A stretch of 64,000 nt of DNA. Source: Amblyomma americanum. Its lineage: Eukaryota > Arthropoda > Arachnida > Ixodida > Ixodidae. The translations under genes were made by a program, and so were the position numbers. Numbering within the stretch: position 1 is the first letter of the stretch; the number at the start of each line of letters is the position of its first letter. Shown here one piece after another: positions 51,201-62,431 of this stretch. A model generated the notes under the pieces. The model did not search any database. It was not told where the DNA came from and worked only from the letters and a program-made list of their open reading frames with translations. The stretch spans positions 135,830,929-135,894,928 of the forward strand of contig NC_135504.1 in NCBI RefSeq assembly GCF_052857255.1, given 5' to 3'.

Positions 51201-53272
51201 TTCTCAGGACGTGTATTTCCTTCAAATTCAGAGCTGTATAGGACGCAAGGTTTATTTCACCAGGACGGGCACAAAGCGCAAATGAAGCGTTAGCTGCAGA
51301 TATTCCTTTTAATAATAAGGCAAGGAGCACGCATGCGACAACTTGAATACAGTATGTGGTGCATGTATGGATTTTGCGCATTCAAGTTTTCCGTCGTCAA
51401 CAGAAAAACGGCAAATGAAAAATTATAACTGCGCAACAAGCACCAGTCGACAAGAGACCAGAGCTGATAAAAACCCAGTCGCAGAACTAGACAAAAAAAG
51501 AGACCTAACAAAATGCGCGCCCGTTCCTCTCGCGACAGCGAGCACACGCCTCGCCGCAGATAACGTCGACGTCCGCGATCGCACTGATTGCGCAGATTTC
51601 GTTGCGGCCGAAGACTCGGATCCGCTGGGCCGCTGACGGATGCTCGCGGCCGAATTGTTTCCGAAGCCTCGCTGGGCGGTTTCTAGCAGAGGCGACACGT
51701 GACGCAGAGCCAGGGCAAAGAACTTGCGGTTGGTGACGCACTTCGCGAGTTCCGTTTCAACACTCGCGGTGCTGCGTGCCGGGCTTTTCGCCCTGGGTAT
51801 TGTTTAGTTTGAAATAAATTGTCTTTGTCCAGGATCCGTTGCCCTGTTATTATAGGAATATGCCTCAACAACACCTATTCAGTGCTTGAATTTTCTATTG
51901 GCAGCAGCCAGAACCACTATTACTACTTTAGTTACAGAACACTAGCAAGGTTTGCTTTAGCGGCGACCGCTGTTTTACTGAGCCAACCCCCGAGAAGGGC
52001 TTCAGTGCAATCCGCCGACTCTGCTACTGCGACAACCGAGCCATCGCGTGTCCTAAGATAGAGCTAGAGGCAACCAGGTGGGCAAAGCAGCTTAGAATGA
52101 CGGGGAACGCCGGGAGGGGCATAGCAGGTGGCTGGAGCCAGAGTTGCCGCGATGCGATAACCTATACGCGGCCTGAGATGGAATAAAGTGGAGGAAGTGC
52201 TACGGCCGCAGTAGCACTGCCCAGCGGCAGAGCTCAACAGCATGAAAGTAGTCACCGCAGAGAAGACTCATGCGTCAAAGCAATACAAAAAAAGTTACAT
52301 AATATCGGTTCTCTTCACTGTACGTAATAGCACAGCACAGTTCGATTGGGTATAATGTCGCGGCTTTGTGCTGCATAAACAAAAATGCATTGCAGCTCAG
52401 CACAGCGCACTGTAAAACGACTGTCGGCGGAATATCACGAGCTAAGCAGCCAGGCTTAGCACTGCCAGCATATTTTTGTTATTTCTGTATAACTGAAGAA
52501 AAGTACTGTGCACCATGCAGCTCACTGCCACCACTTGTGGATGCGTATTCGATGTGAACGGAGTTAAAGCCAATGCAGTCCGCAACATTAACAACACTGG
52601 ACGCCCTGCGGAACACCTGCGTCCTGTTCTTCATTGCATGAGCATTGGCGCTATCCAAACGGACCACACTTTTTCACCCCAAATGTGGTAAAGTTCTTCG
52701 TGAAAGAAAGAACAAGCCAAAACCCCAGTGCCCAAATACCGATTGCCTCATGGCAATTAGGATAGTTTTCCGCAGGTTCGCTAGGTCTGAGCCTCAGGGC
52801 GGCTGCCCTACCGCTTGTGGTTATGCAAAAGCTGCATCAGGCCTGCAAGACATTGCAGAACAGCTATTCTTAGAACCGAATATAAAAGCGTTGTGTATGC
52901 TGGGTGTTGTAGCACATCAGTAGCTAAGGCTACCATGCGCCAATCAGCCCTTGAAAAGCGCCACTTCGATCTTCAGAGTTGCACTCGGTTCTTCGGCGAA
53001 TATCGTGTGTGTGATTTTCAATGACTTCATAATACTTGCCGTACAAAATAAATCGACATCTTTACGTATACTGCATCCATATGGGACTGCCATTTTCCGC
53101 GTTGTAAATTGTAGTCCCTGTTTCACATTCCTCTAACACGTCGCGCATGCCACAAACACGTCACGTTTGACCTGCCATACTTGGCCAACCTGCTAACTTT
53201 CCGCTATCCTAAGCACTCTCGTGAAGTGCCAAATTGTCTACGTAGGCAGTCGCAGAACGAGGATCACACATA
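51201..53272. other. Gene-poor stretch
   Basis: A CpG-rich patch at 51520-51790 is followed by GAAATAAATTG (51809 on) and could be an LTR or gene-end remnant; no boundaries found. Open frames at 51343-51636 and 52645-52923 have no motif. The rest is plain. Confidence 0.35.
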
Positions 53273-53289
53273 TTAGCTATTAAACATTG

Positions 53290-53470
53290 GCACCGTCAAC
53301 AATAGCATCGATCCACGCGTATGGGAAAAATTAGAGGCCGAAAGAAACAGTCTAGCTAGATCGTTAGGCTCGAAAATTGACCCTCCGAAGACAGTTACGA
53401 AAGCGGCCAGAGCGGTCGCCCTACTGTTCGAAGTGCTGGGATGAAAGCCTGAAGGATCTCGGCACAGAAC
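53290..53470 (-). pseudogene. SLC13-like exon 1 relic (paralog), tentative
   Basis: From an acceptor TTTTCGCAG (53479-53471) the minus strand reads FCAEILQAFIPALRTVG. After a one-base shift it reads RATALAAFVTVFGGSIFEPN and DLARLFLSASNF. It parallels KLCTIHEQLARAAV...FFTQHF of 34790-34909 and keeps a GGS where the family has GGT. No donor was found. Its order relative to the relic at 50286 fits a second, broken gene copy. Confidence 0.35.
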
Positions 53471-53999
53471 CTGCGAAAACGTTAGTCCGAAGGGCTCGGC
53501 GGTTGTGGGCGTTGTAGTGAACACCATGAAAAATGCAGCTGTTAGCCATTCGCTATTTTTGCTGGTTCCTGTGGATATGCGCTTTCTTCACGCATGGAAC
53601 ACAAAGCTGCATCATGAAGACACCCAACTTGGTCCGGTCAGAGGCTGAAGAAATTTGCGATCTTCAACTGGGAGTCACCTAGGGCCGTCACCCTGACCAT
53701 AGAGGATCGTGCAGCGCGCCTGCGCACTCTTCGAAGATATCTCCCTAAGAGCAGGCAAGTCTGGCGGGGTTCGCCTGCCGATAAACTTCGGGAAACTTAA
53801 CGTCCGCTCCGAGAGCGGCACTGTCAGCGCTAACACAAGCAGGTTCACAAGGATAAAAGGAGGAGGTCCTGCTGCTAATAAGTGAGAGGAGCCACTACCT
53901 GCGATTGCAGATCGCAGAGCCGTTGTTCGCGACCAAACAGACCATCAATACAATATGACGGCTTTTTTTGGTAAAGAATAATGCTATTTACGGGTGGCC
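53471..53999. other. No gene seen
   Basis: Nothing recognised between the two putative exon relics. Confidence 0.3.
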
Positions 54000-54077
54000 T
54001 CGAGAGATAAATAATGTGTACAACGTAGTCATGGTGCTGAGCGCGAAGGGCCACGCCACATGAATGGTCAGTCACTC
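54000..54077 (-). pseudogene. SLC13-like exon 2 relic (second)
   Basis: The minus strand reads GAG TGA CTG followed by TIHVAWPFALSTMTTLYTLF. It is similar to 50286-50382, including the GAGTGACTGA start and the upstream CGGCAACTT phrase. The acceptor AG is lost (TTTTACGAG). It supports a duplication of an exon that was already defective. Confidence 0.4.
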
Positions 54078-54343
54078 GTAAAAGTTGCCGATTCTCGGCC
54101 AGTAGTAGAAGGCAGCCGTCACTTATGGTGCTTCGATTGCCATGTGATCACCTATCTTCGTCCTCCCCACAGCTCCTTAATTCGATGGTGCCGGAGGTTA
54201 CTACAACCAAGAAAGATCCTAGACACCATCGTGGCTATACCCGCTAACACAAACCGAAGGCACAGGCCTGTGAGCAGGTGACGCGCGCTCGTAGCTTCCA
54301 CTGCATGGCCAAAACATGGCCGGACTCCTGTCCTGTGTAGGCG

Positions 54344-54754
54344 ATGGCAGACTGCTGTAGTTGGCCCGCTGGGCGGGTGGCTATCACGGCGCCCGTATCT
54401 AAAATGATCAAGGAACCCATGCCATCCAGGTTTCATGCTGCCTCGCACACTAGGTGGGCCGACACGGAGGTTGGCATAATAATTGATCTGGAGCCGGACT
54501 TGGCCCCTGTAGAACGCTTCGATAACATCGCTATTGCGGCTCTTCACCCGATTAGGTCAGCAGACGCCATTCGTGGCCTAAGAGAGACAGACAAGTACAG
54601 ACACAGGCTTGAAGCGGAGAGGGAGCGTCGTCGTTCAGGGGTTCGCCCCTCTGTGGCGGCCCGGCTTCCAACAGCCTCTCTGCCCCCCATCACCCCTCCC
54701 TTCCATTCGCCACCGAGAGGCGATGAGGAATCCGCCGTTACCCTTCTTCTCTAG
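54344..54754 (+). CDS. Open frame of 136 residues, unknown
   Basis: Contains IIIDLEPDLAPVERFDNIAI, an Arg/Glu-rich RETDKYRHRLEAERERRR helix and a Pro-rich tail. The composition looks coding and there is no stop across 411 bp, but no family is recognised. It lies between the exon relic at 54.0 kb and the 3' end of LINE H. Possibly a fragment of a retroelement or of the viral-like block. Confidence 0.3.
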   Translation: MADCCSWPAGRVAITAPVSKMIKEPMPSRFHAASHTRWADTEVGIIIDLEPDLAPVERFDNIAIAALHPIRSADAIRGLRETDKYRHRLEAERERRRSGVRPSVAARLPTASLPPITPPFHSPPRGDEESAVTLLL

Positions 54755-54941
54755 ATCTTGTGGAGGTCATAGACTGCTTGGCAAGATACAATCTCCACGA
54801 AACAGGTTTAGCCACCAATATTTGCTCCGGTCCTCTTGCTTCCTCTGATTTTTCTTATATGATCGTTTAAAATAAGCCTGAAGTCCTATAGAGCGCCGAA
54901 GAAGGTAGAGCCGGTTGTCCGGCGTCCAAATGAGTCGGCTA

Positions 54942-55098
54942 ATAATAATAATATTAAATACTTTATTGACTCCAAAGAAACAATACAAGACGCGGACGCG
55001 CCAAAGCCTCAATTGGGCTTGTAGGGCGCCGTCCGGCAGCAGCAACAACCTCTGTTACCAAATCAATTCTTTGTTTTGTGTACATTAAAACATATGCA
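54942..55098 (-). mobile_element. LINE H 3' UTR and tail
   Basis: After the ORF2 stop the minus strand has a short UTR, AATAAA (54962-54957) and a TATTATTATTA tail ending near 54941. Confidence 0.75.
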
Positions 55099-57890
55099 CT
55101 AGAGCTGTTCAAGCTCGGCAATAGCATCTCGTAACTGTCTGCGAGTGTTCAAGTTGAAAACATTATCAGGCATCTCATTGAATATACATGGGATATAATA
55201 TGACCTCATAGACATACCAAAATGAGTTCGCACTGCAGGGACAATATATCGAGAAACTTTTCTTAATGGGATTGGTTTAACGTTGTGGAACCGAAAGTCA
55301 GAGTTCCAGAAATATCTGAGTACAGTGATTTGTTTGAACACAATGTCAAAGGAAGGCAGACCTGAAGAAAGGAATACACTTTGCTGTTTATGGGGTATTG
55401 AATAGATGACACTCTTAGCCATATTCTTGAGAATACGGTTTATCCTATTTTTCCATGTTCCAGAACAGTTGAAGAAACAGCACATGCCATATCTCAGCAG
55501 AGAATACCCCAAAGACTGTGCAATTAAACGTCTTATGGCAAATGGCAGGTAGGCCCTTAGAGCATAGAGCAAGCATGCGACGCCACTAAGCTTCTTACTG
55601 AGGTGTGCCATGTGCGTGTTCCAGGATAAATCACTGTCAAAGTAAATGCCAAGGGATTTCACGGACGGAACACATGTAATGGGGTAGCAAGAACATGCAG
55701 TGCAACTGGAGCTGTGCAAAAAAACCACAGCGTTTTTCGGGACTGGCTTGTGTGCATTTCTAAAGCACACTAGATGGTTTTTGGGGGTTTATATCAATCA
55801 GGTTACATAGAAACCAATCATATAGATTAGTAGCGTCCTGTTGAAGTTGACGGAGTGCGCAAGAAAAATCTGTATTAGATGAGATGAGGAGGGTGTCATC
55901 TGCATATTGGTAAATCTGTGATGAAGTTATAATGCCGGGGAGGTCATTAACATAGAGATTAAATAAGAGGGGTGATAAGATGGATCCCTGGGGAACACCA
56001 CTATATAAGTATAATTCTGCTTTGCACAGGTCCAAGTTCCACCATTTGAGATCGCTGAGACACAATTTCTTCGTAACATTTGAAAAGGACCACGAAAACC
56101 ATAGCAAAACAACTTTTCACAGAGAATATCATGGTGAACAGTATTAAATACCTTCCTGACATCAAGAAAGAGACCAAATGCCACTTCATTTTTATCAAAA
56201 CTAGAATGAACGGAATCCGACATCTTTTCTAATAACGTTTGGGTACCAGAACCAGCAACAAATCCGTATTGATGTGGGCTAAGCACGTTATGCCTCAGCA
56301 AAAATGCTGACATTGTACATAAGACGTGTTTTTCTAGAATTTGTGATATACACGACACGATAGATATTTGGCGATAATTCGAGATATCATTTCTTTTGCC
56401 ACCCTTGTAAAGTGGTATAACACGTGCTTGTTTAAGAGAGCATGGTAAGAAGCCACTTTCAATCATATCATTTAGCATAAAAAGAAGGACACACTTCAAG
56501 CTTTGGAAGTTTCTGGAAAGGTCGCTGATAAATATTCCATCCATTCCAGCTGATTTGTTATGCCGTAGACTGGAGATTATGCTGAAAAGGTCTGGCTCTG
56601 TTATGTGTGGAAGAAATGCTGAGTCAATCACAGAAGAAGGAAGTAACGGCGAACGTGATGTGGCACGGGCAATGCGCTGTTCTTTAGAAAAAAAGTTATT
56701 AAAATCATTTGCCAAAGAGGATGTCAAGTGACCAAAACTATGCTCGATTGCGTCCTTGACCGGTCTACGCTTACGCCCACGTAGTTCATTCACGATAGCC
56801 CAAGTTTTGGCCACGTCATGGTGGCAACTGCGAAACTGGCTAGCATAGTAACGCCTTTTAGAGGACCGAAGAAGAGCGGTTACTTTGTTCCTAGCAGCCC
56901 GAAATTCATTTCGTAAGTTTGCATTTTTTGGTGAAGCGCGACATTTTGACCACAGCGCTTCTTTGCATCTAATGGCTGCGAGAATGTCAGCTGTAAGCCA
57001 GAAGCATTTATTATTTCGTTTTTTGACAATGATACTTTTTTTGCAGGATTCTTTTAAATTTTTAAGAACCAAAACAAAGTTATCGTAGGCGGTATCTTTG
57101 TTATTTCGTGATATAAATGAGTTCCAGTCGAAGGATGACACCTTACTGTCAAATAGTTTTCGATCTAGTAAAGTCATAACACACCTGCTATCATTAGGTT
57201 TCTGTGCAGAATCGACCTTAGCAAGGTGGCATAGTGTAAAGTAATGATCCGCTAATTTCTTTCGAATGACAGCTGCCATAACATAAGACAAGTCCGACGC
57301 GCGTACGTTAACGTGGTCTATGCAAGTTTTACACAAACTGTTATTTACGATCTCTTCTCTAGTAGGATCTGAAAGTAGTGTTTCTATACCAATGTCCGCA
57401 AGGGCATTTAGGTAGTTTTGCGCAGATGCTTTCTCAGGTTTTAACAGATCAATATTCAAGTCACCCATTATGCATAGGTTACCATGGCTAAACCTTTGCT
57501 TACAAACGTCATGCAATGCTGTGATAAAATTAGCCACGTTTCCAGACGGTGGTCGGTATATGATAAGGAGATGACTCGAAATGTTGCTGTACGAAATTTC
57601 AAATCCCATTGCCTCTGCAGCGTTGATGGAGATATTGATATTGGAAACCGATAAAGAATCCTTGAAGAAAACAGCAATTCCTCCACCCTTACCCATTTGG
57701 CGGGTAAGGAAATGCTCCGTATAACCCGGAAGCTTGAACGTGCAGGTAATATGGTCAGCAATATTTACCTCTGTGAAAGCAAATACGTCTACCACTTGCT
57801 AAAGGTCTTGTGCGATTACCAGAAATTGATTCCAATGTTTTCGAATACTTCTAATGTTAATGTGAAGAATTGTAAGAGAACTCAATGAAA
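55099..57890 (-). mobile_element. LINE H ORF2, CR1/L2-type EN-RT, lightly damaged
   Basis: Encodes an endonuclease (ILHINIRSIRKHWNQF from about 57880, FTEVN, IMGDLNIDLL near 57465, DH pair near 57275). An RT follows (NKSAGMDGI near 56540, ARVIPLYKGG near 56400, PHQYGF near 56270, SGVPQGSILSPLLFN near 55980, QYADD at 55909-55895) and a C-terminal domain to 55099. Breaks: TAG at about 57800 just after the start, a frameshift near 56090 and another near 55765. No RNase H. The framework is that of CR1/L2 elements, which nick the target and copy their RNA there. The modest damage suggests relatively recent activity. Confidence 0.9.
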
Positions 57891-57957
57891 CTGGATGGAA
57901 CGATTGGAAACACGTCAAAACTTGAAAAAGAAGCCATAGCAGTAATAGTGAATTTCC

Positions 57958-58950
57958 CTACGTCATTTTGTCAATGTCTGAAAGAGACGCGATTTTGATA
58001 ACGGAAGCCCCCACTTCTTTTCTGGCGAAAACTTTGCCATTCTTGATCCAGACAAATTTGAAAGATGTTTCCTTTCCTCGGATTCGAGCTTTCCAGAACA
58101 GCTCACTGTTCATACGGGTCAAGTTTTCATTGAAGAAAACTGAGGAGAGCTTGTGGGACTCATTTAGCGTTCTAAGTTTGCTTTTTACCTGCAGCCATTT
58201 CTCCCGTAGGCTCGGGGACGAAAACCTGACCAATACGACCGGAATCTTCCCTTGTCTCGATGATAGACGGTGCAAGGAGGCTATCTCAGATTGGTTGAAG
58301 TCACGCACTTCAAGTGATTCAGCCATCTGCGCAACTTTAGCCCGCAGGTCTTCCTGTGGCTGAACTGGCAGTCCGCTTATCTCTAGATTGGACAGACGGC
58401 TGTACTGTTCACTTTCATTGAGTTCCCACTGAATTCGGTGAATCATCGAAGCCTGTTCGTCAATAGTCCCTTCTAGAAATGCAACCTTTTGCTCAAGCGT
58501 CTTTGTTGCCTGCACAGCATCGTTGCAAGTCGCAAGGAGCGTGTCGTATTTGGATGCAAAGAATTCTACTGATGTTTTAACCTCAGTAACGGTCGTTTGC
58601 AGGCCTTGAATTGTCATGACAAGCTTATCGAGCTGCGCCGGCAGAGCCAGGAGGCTATCTATGCTTATCTTCAGTTCAGAAACAACCATCAATTTTTCTT
58701 CCAACGCAGCCACTTTTTTAAAAACGTCCGATGGTTCTTCAGTTGGCTTATCATTGGGTTTCACGGGAAGTGACTCCCCGCGACACACGCGACATCGCCA
58801 TTTTTCACGTTTTCCTGGTCCCATGGATGTAAATGTATTCTCGGAAAGACCGGAGCAGTCACCGAGATGGTGCCCAATGCTACATTCGCAGCAAACAATT
58901 CGTTTTCCATCTGTAGGTAGAGCCTCATTACAAACCCCACAACGTGCCAT
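57958..58950 (-). CDS. LINE H ORF1, PHD finger and coiled coil
   Basis: Intact 330-residue frame, ATG at 58950, stop at 57958. Residues 4-56 form a PHD-like zinc finger (C4, C7, C20, C23, H27/H28, C32, C53, C56). Residues about 75-185 are heptad-like and predicted to be a coiled coil. Residues about 190-300 look like the RNA-binding domain of LINE ORF1 proteins (SRLSNLEISGLP start). Such proteins coat the LINE RNA in a ribonucleoprotein particle. ORF2 follows after about 70 bp. The PHD-finger ORF1 is typical of CR1/L2-type LINEs. Confidence 0.88.
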   Translation of the reverse strand: MARCGVCNEALPTDGKRIVCCECSIGHHLGDCSGLSENTFTSMGPGKREKWRCRVCRGESLPVKPNDKPTEEPSDVFKKVAALEEKLMVVSELKISIDSLLALPAQLDKLVMTIQGLQTTVTEVKTSVEFFASKYDTLLATCNDAVQATKTLEQKVAFLEGTIDEQASMIHRIQWELNESEQYSRLSNLEISGLPVQPQEDLRAKVAQMAESLEVRDFNQSEIASLHRLSSRQGKIPVVLVRFSSPSLREKWLQVKSKLRTLNESHKLSSVFFNENLTRMNSELFWKARIRGKETSFKFVWIKNGKVFARKEVGASVIKIASLSDIDKMT

Positions 58951-59620
58951 TTTGAGCAGTCGAGAATAATATTAGCAGGTGTAGCAAAGCACACAATATG
59001 ACAAGGTACAAATTGCACAGGTTGCAGTCGGCGGCATAACGAGACAAAAGGCTAGTGATGAGTTTTCAGCAATGCTCACCTGTCGTACACAAAGATTGCA
59101 GTCAGTTCGCAGCAAAAGGTTGCCGCCGACTGCGAAGGTGAACCAGGTGAACCACGGTTTTATAGCTGTCTAGCGGCAGCAGTGCCGCCTCCAGGAAGCC
59201 TGGCAGTGATGGTCCTTCCGGTCACGCTGTCCCGAAGTGGACTGATTTGCTGCGCCGAGCTGTCCAGTTCTTCCACGATATGCGCAGGATAATGGTATCA
59301 GGTGGTCGTCGGAAGCAGTTACCTGTCGTACACAAAGATTGCAGCCAGTTCGCAGCAAAAGGTTGCCGCCGACTGCGAAGGTGAACCAGGTGAACCACGG
59401 TTTTATAGCTGTCTAGCGGCAGCAGTGCCGCCTCCAGGAAGCCTGGCAGTGATGGTCCTTCCGGTCACGCTGTCCCGAAGTGGACTGATTTGCTGCGCCG
59501 AGCTGTCCAGTTCTTCCACGATATGCGCAGGATAATGGTATCAGGTGGTCATCGGAAGCAGTTACCTGTCGTACACAAAGATTGCAGTCAGTTCGCAGCA
59601 AAAGGTTGCCGCCGACTTGC
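58951..59620 (-). repeat. LINE H 5' UTR with 243-bp tandem monomers
   Basis: Two complete copies and a partial third of a 243-bp unit, each starting CCTGTCGTACACAAAGATTG (about 59077, 59322, 59565). They are nearly identical, with single changes such as CAGTCAG/CAGCCAG and GTCGTC/GTCATC. Tandem 5' monomers act as promoters in some LINEs. Minus-strand 62-residue frames in the units are by-products. Confidence 0.85.
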
Positions 59621-59659
59621 CGCCGAAGATTCCACCGCCGGCTTCACAAGTACCATCAA

Positions 59660-60995
59660 CAACTTTTTACAAAGGCCCAAAAACTTTACTGGACGAGCTC
59701 AGCAAGTCCATGTTAATGGCCGGAAAATCTGTTTAGCCGAGATTCACGAACAATATTCATTCCAAAACCTGACATCCCAGCTTTGGCTGCAGATTTGAGG
59801 CCTATAACAATCGGTTCGGTCCGGGTTCGACTTTTTTCTATGTTTTTATTGGGACGTTTCACTTCATGCCGATTTCATCCTCTGCAGAGCGGGTTTTCTG
59901 ATGACTGCTCCGCACAATCCAACCTGCTCCTGCTACAGGGCCTTATGAAATGGAGCAATACAAACAAAAATAAACTTCCATGCCTCCTCACTTGATCTCC
60001 GCAAAGCGTTCGACACCGTTAGTCATCATGCTCTATTTTCAGCCCTGCAGGAGGGGGGTGCGTGCCCGACGTACCTTGAGGTTGTAAAAGATATTGATGC
60101 AATGCAGAGGACCACATTTTCATATGCGGGGGTCACGGAAGGTATCCGTGTGTTCATGCAGCGGGGAATCAAGCAGGCGACCCATTGTCTCCCTTCCTAT
60201 TCAATCTGGCGCTTGATGCACAGCTGCTTGAGCTGAACGAATCCCGTCTTGGGGCTCCACATCAAAGATACTAACATGGCTGCATTAGCCTATGCTGACG
60301 GCATCGTACTTGTCGCCAGCAGCCTCGCCGAGCTACGGACAAACTTAGATGTTCCAGTTAGGCACTTCCCTAAGCAGGGCCTTAAGCTGAATCCAGCCAA
60401 GACTCAGTATTTCGGGTGGCATTACGATGCCCACTGGTTGAAGTGGTTTGACCGCCGCATCCTCGAGCTCCGGCTCGAGAGCGCGGTGGTCAAACCTAAG
60501 GCTCGTAATGAGCCTATCCGCTATCTGGGCGTCGATCTTTTTGTAAACAAGCCAACCTGGGTTTCAACTGACGTCATTAATCACCAATTGGCAGTTTTGA
60601 AATCCGCATGGTTGAAACCATTGCAAAAACTCTACTATCTCACCAGTGTTCTGGTTACAAAATTGTTATTTGCAACATCCAGCACTCTCGATGCTAAGGC
60701 CTGCGGGACATATCTGGATCGCCACGTCCGCATCGAGGCCAAAAGGCTACTGTACTTGCCACTGTCTTTTTCGAACACCATGCTTCCTCTTCCATATAAC
60801 CAGAGGAGGGGGGGGGGGGGAGGTTGGTCGTGTTACACCTCGCCCGATTAGGACCAGAGGTACAGCTAAAAGCTTCTGCCACGTTGCAGCGGTTAGGGTC
60901 AGAACAGGTAGACACCGCTGTGGAAGAGTGCCTAAGGGACGAGAGAGAGACCATCTATACCAACACCTAGACGTCTCTCACGACGCAGCTGGCGT
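59660..60995 (+). mobile_element. R2-like LINE RT fragment
   Basis: Plus-strand RT in shifting frames. IFIPKP and LAADLRPITIGSVRVRLF (about 59760-59845) are followed by LDLRKAFDTVSHHAL (about 59990-60035), RGIKQGDP then LSPFLFNLALDAQLLELNES (about 60160-60245) and AALAYADGIVLVAS. The last carries YADG instead of YADD (60291-60302), then LKLNPAKTQ and a C-terminal part with LGVDLFVNKPTW to about 60850. A poly-G tract at 60809-60820 interrupts the end. The QGDPLSP and LNPAKT phrases fit the R2/NeSL group. Endonuclease end and N-terminus are absent. Confidence 0.75.
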
Positions 60996-60999
60996 ACGT

Positions 61000-61975
61000 C
61001 GTGGTAAGGCGTGAGGAGGGCCGCGAAGGGGAGCAGGGGAACGCGCCCACAAAAGGGAGAGGCCCTCAGGGCGGCGTCGCGCGCGAGTGTCGGGAGCCTC
61101 GGCCTAAGCGAGGGGGAATGGTCCGATCGGACGCATGTGTTGTAAATGGTTTTTCTTCCGCTCGTTGTGGCATGTTTCTCGTTAGCCACAGCAGCTTGCT
61201 CGATGGGCCAGCGCCGGAGGCGAGCGGGCATCCGGGCACCCTATGCCAGAGTGGCTAACAGGACGCATATGTCATAAATGGTTTCTCCCCCTTCGTTGTG
61301 GCATTTTTCTAGTTAGCCACGGCAGCTTGCAGCGAGCCGTGTGTTCGGTATTTTGTGCTTTTCTTTTGTGTTGCAAGGCGTGTGTTTTATATTGTGTGCT
61401 TTTCTTTTGTGTGGTGGTATGTTGCTTCGAAATGTGGCGGGAAAGTCGCCTATTGGCTGAGGGTGTAGTTTGGGCGGGAGGACAAGGAGATGTGCGCGTG
61501 CTAAGGAGAGCGCGGAAGGTTGGTTGGTGGCAGCCGGACAGATCGGTCGTGTGCGGCCGGTGGTGGTCCCGGGGTCGCAGTGTTGGAGAAGCGAGTTGCT
61601 TGAGCGGTGGCCGGGCGGGTTGGCCGTGTGGTGGCCGACGGTGGTCCGGAGTCGCGAGAGTGTTGGAGTTTTCTCTTTTTTTTGTTAAATTGGAGAGGCC
61701 GAAATCTGTCGGCATATGTAAATAAGTGCAAGCCCCCCCGCACCGCCACTTCTTCGTTCATGATTCGTCCACTTGTAACAATATTGTAATAACTAATGTT
61801 TTGAGGAAAGCCTTTCCAAGTGCCAACGTCGGAAGACCTGCATGCCTGTCTCAAACTCACCAGTCGCGAAGTACGTCCCCCCCCTCGGGTCACTCACGAG
61901 GCCCGCCCTCTACCACTGCACGTCAACATCTGGATGCAACAACACAACCACAAGAGAGAGAGAGGGAAAAACAAT
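61000..61975 (+). repeat. Probable left LTR of Gypsy-type element
   Basis: Non-coding GC-rich stretch between the R2-like fragment and a primer binding site. It contains two diverged copies of an about 80-bp unit at about 61130-61212 and 61260-61342 (GTTGTGGCAT, GTTAGCCAC(A/G)GCAGCTTGC). The left border is uncertain because the partner LTR is outside the window. Confidence 0.5.
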
Positions 61976-61981
61976 ATCGTG

Positions 61982-62000
61982 ACTGGCGCAGCCGACAGGA
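61982..62000 (+). other. Primer binding site, tRNA-Ser-like
   Basis: TGGCGCAGCCGACAGGATT resembles the primer binding site (TGGCGCAG-CGG-AGGAT) used by 297/17.6-type Gypsy elements for tRNA-Ser. It lies just after the probable LTR. Confidence 0.5.
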
Positions 62001-62431
62001 TTAAGGGACCGCTGCTCTGCGACGGGAACGAGGAAGACAGAGGCAACGCAAGTTGAGAAGACGTCGAACTAGTCAGCTCACAAGCAACGTTTGCCCTTGG
62101 GTGGCGAAGAAGAGTGGAAAAACGAACAGCAAGAAAGAAGAACACCAGCACAAGAACAAGAGACAGCAGACGGATCTTCACCGATCTTCGCAACTTCGAC
62201 ACCGATGTAGGTGTGGAGAACAATCGTGGACCCGAACAGAGCCAGGGAGGACGGACTCAATTGCAGCGGGACTTGACAGTGTGGCGGCGATTCGTACCAG
62301 GACTGGTGGCATGTTAAAACGAAAGTGATTGTGAGAGAACCCTGGAACTTGGACTGATCGACGACCTTAGAAGACAAGACGACGAAAGAAAACGGTGAGC
62401 GAACAGCGCTGCTCTCAGCTTTTGTTGCTTT

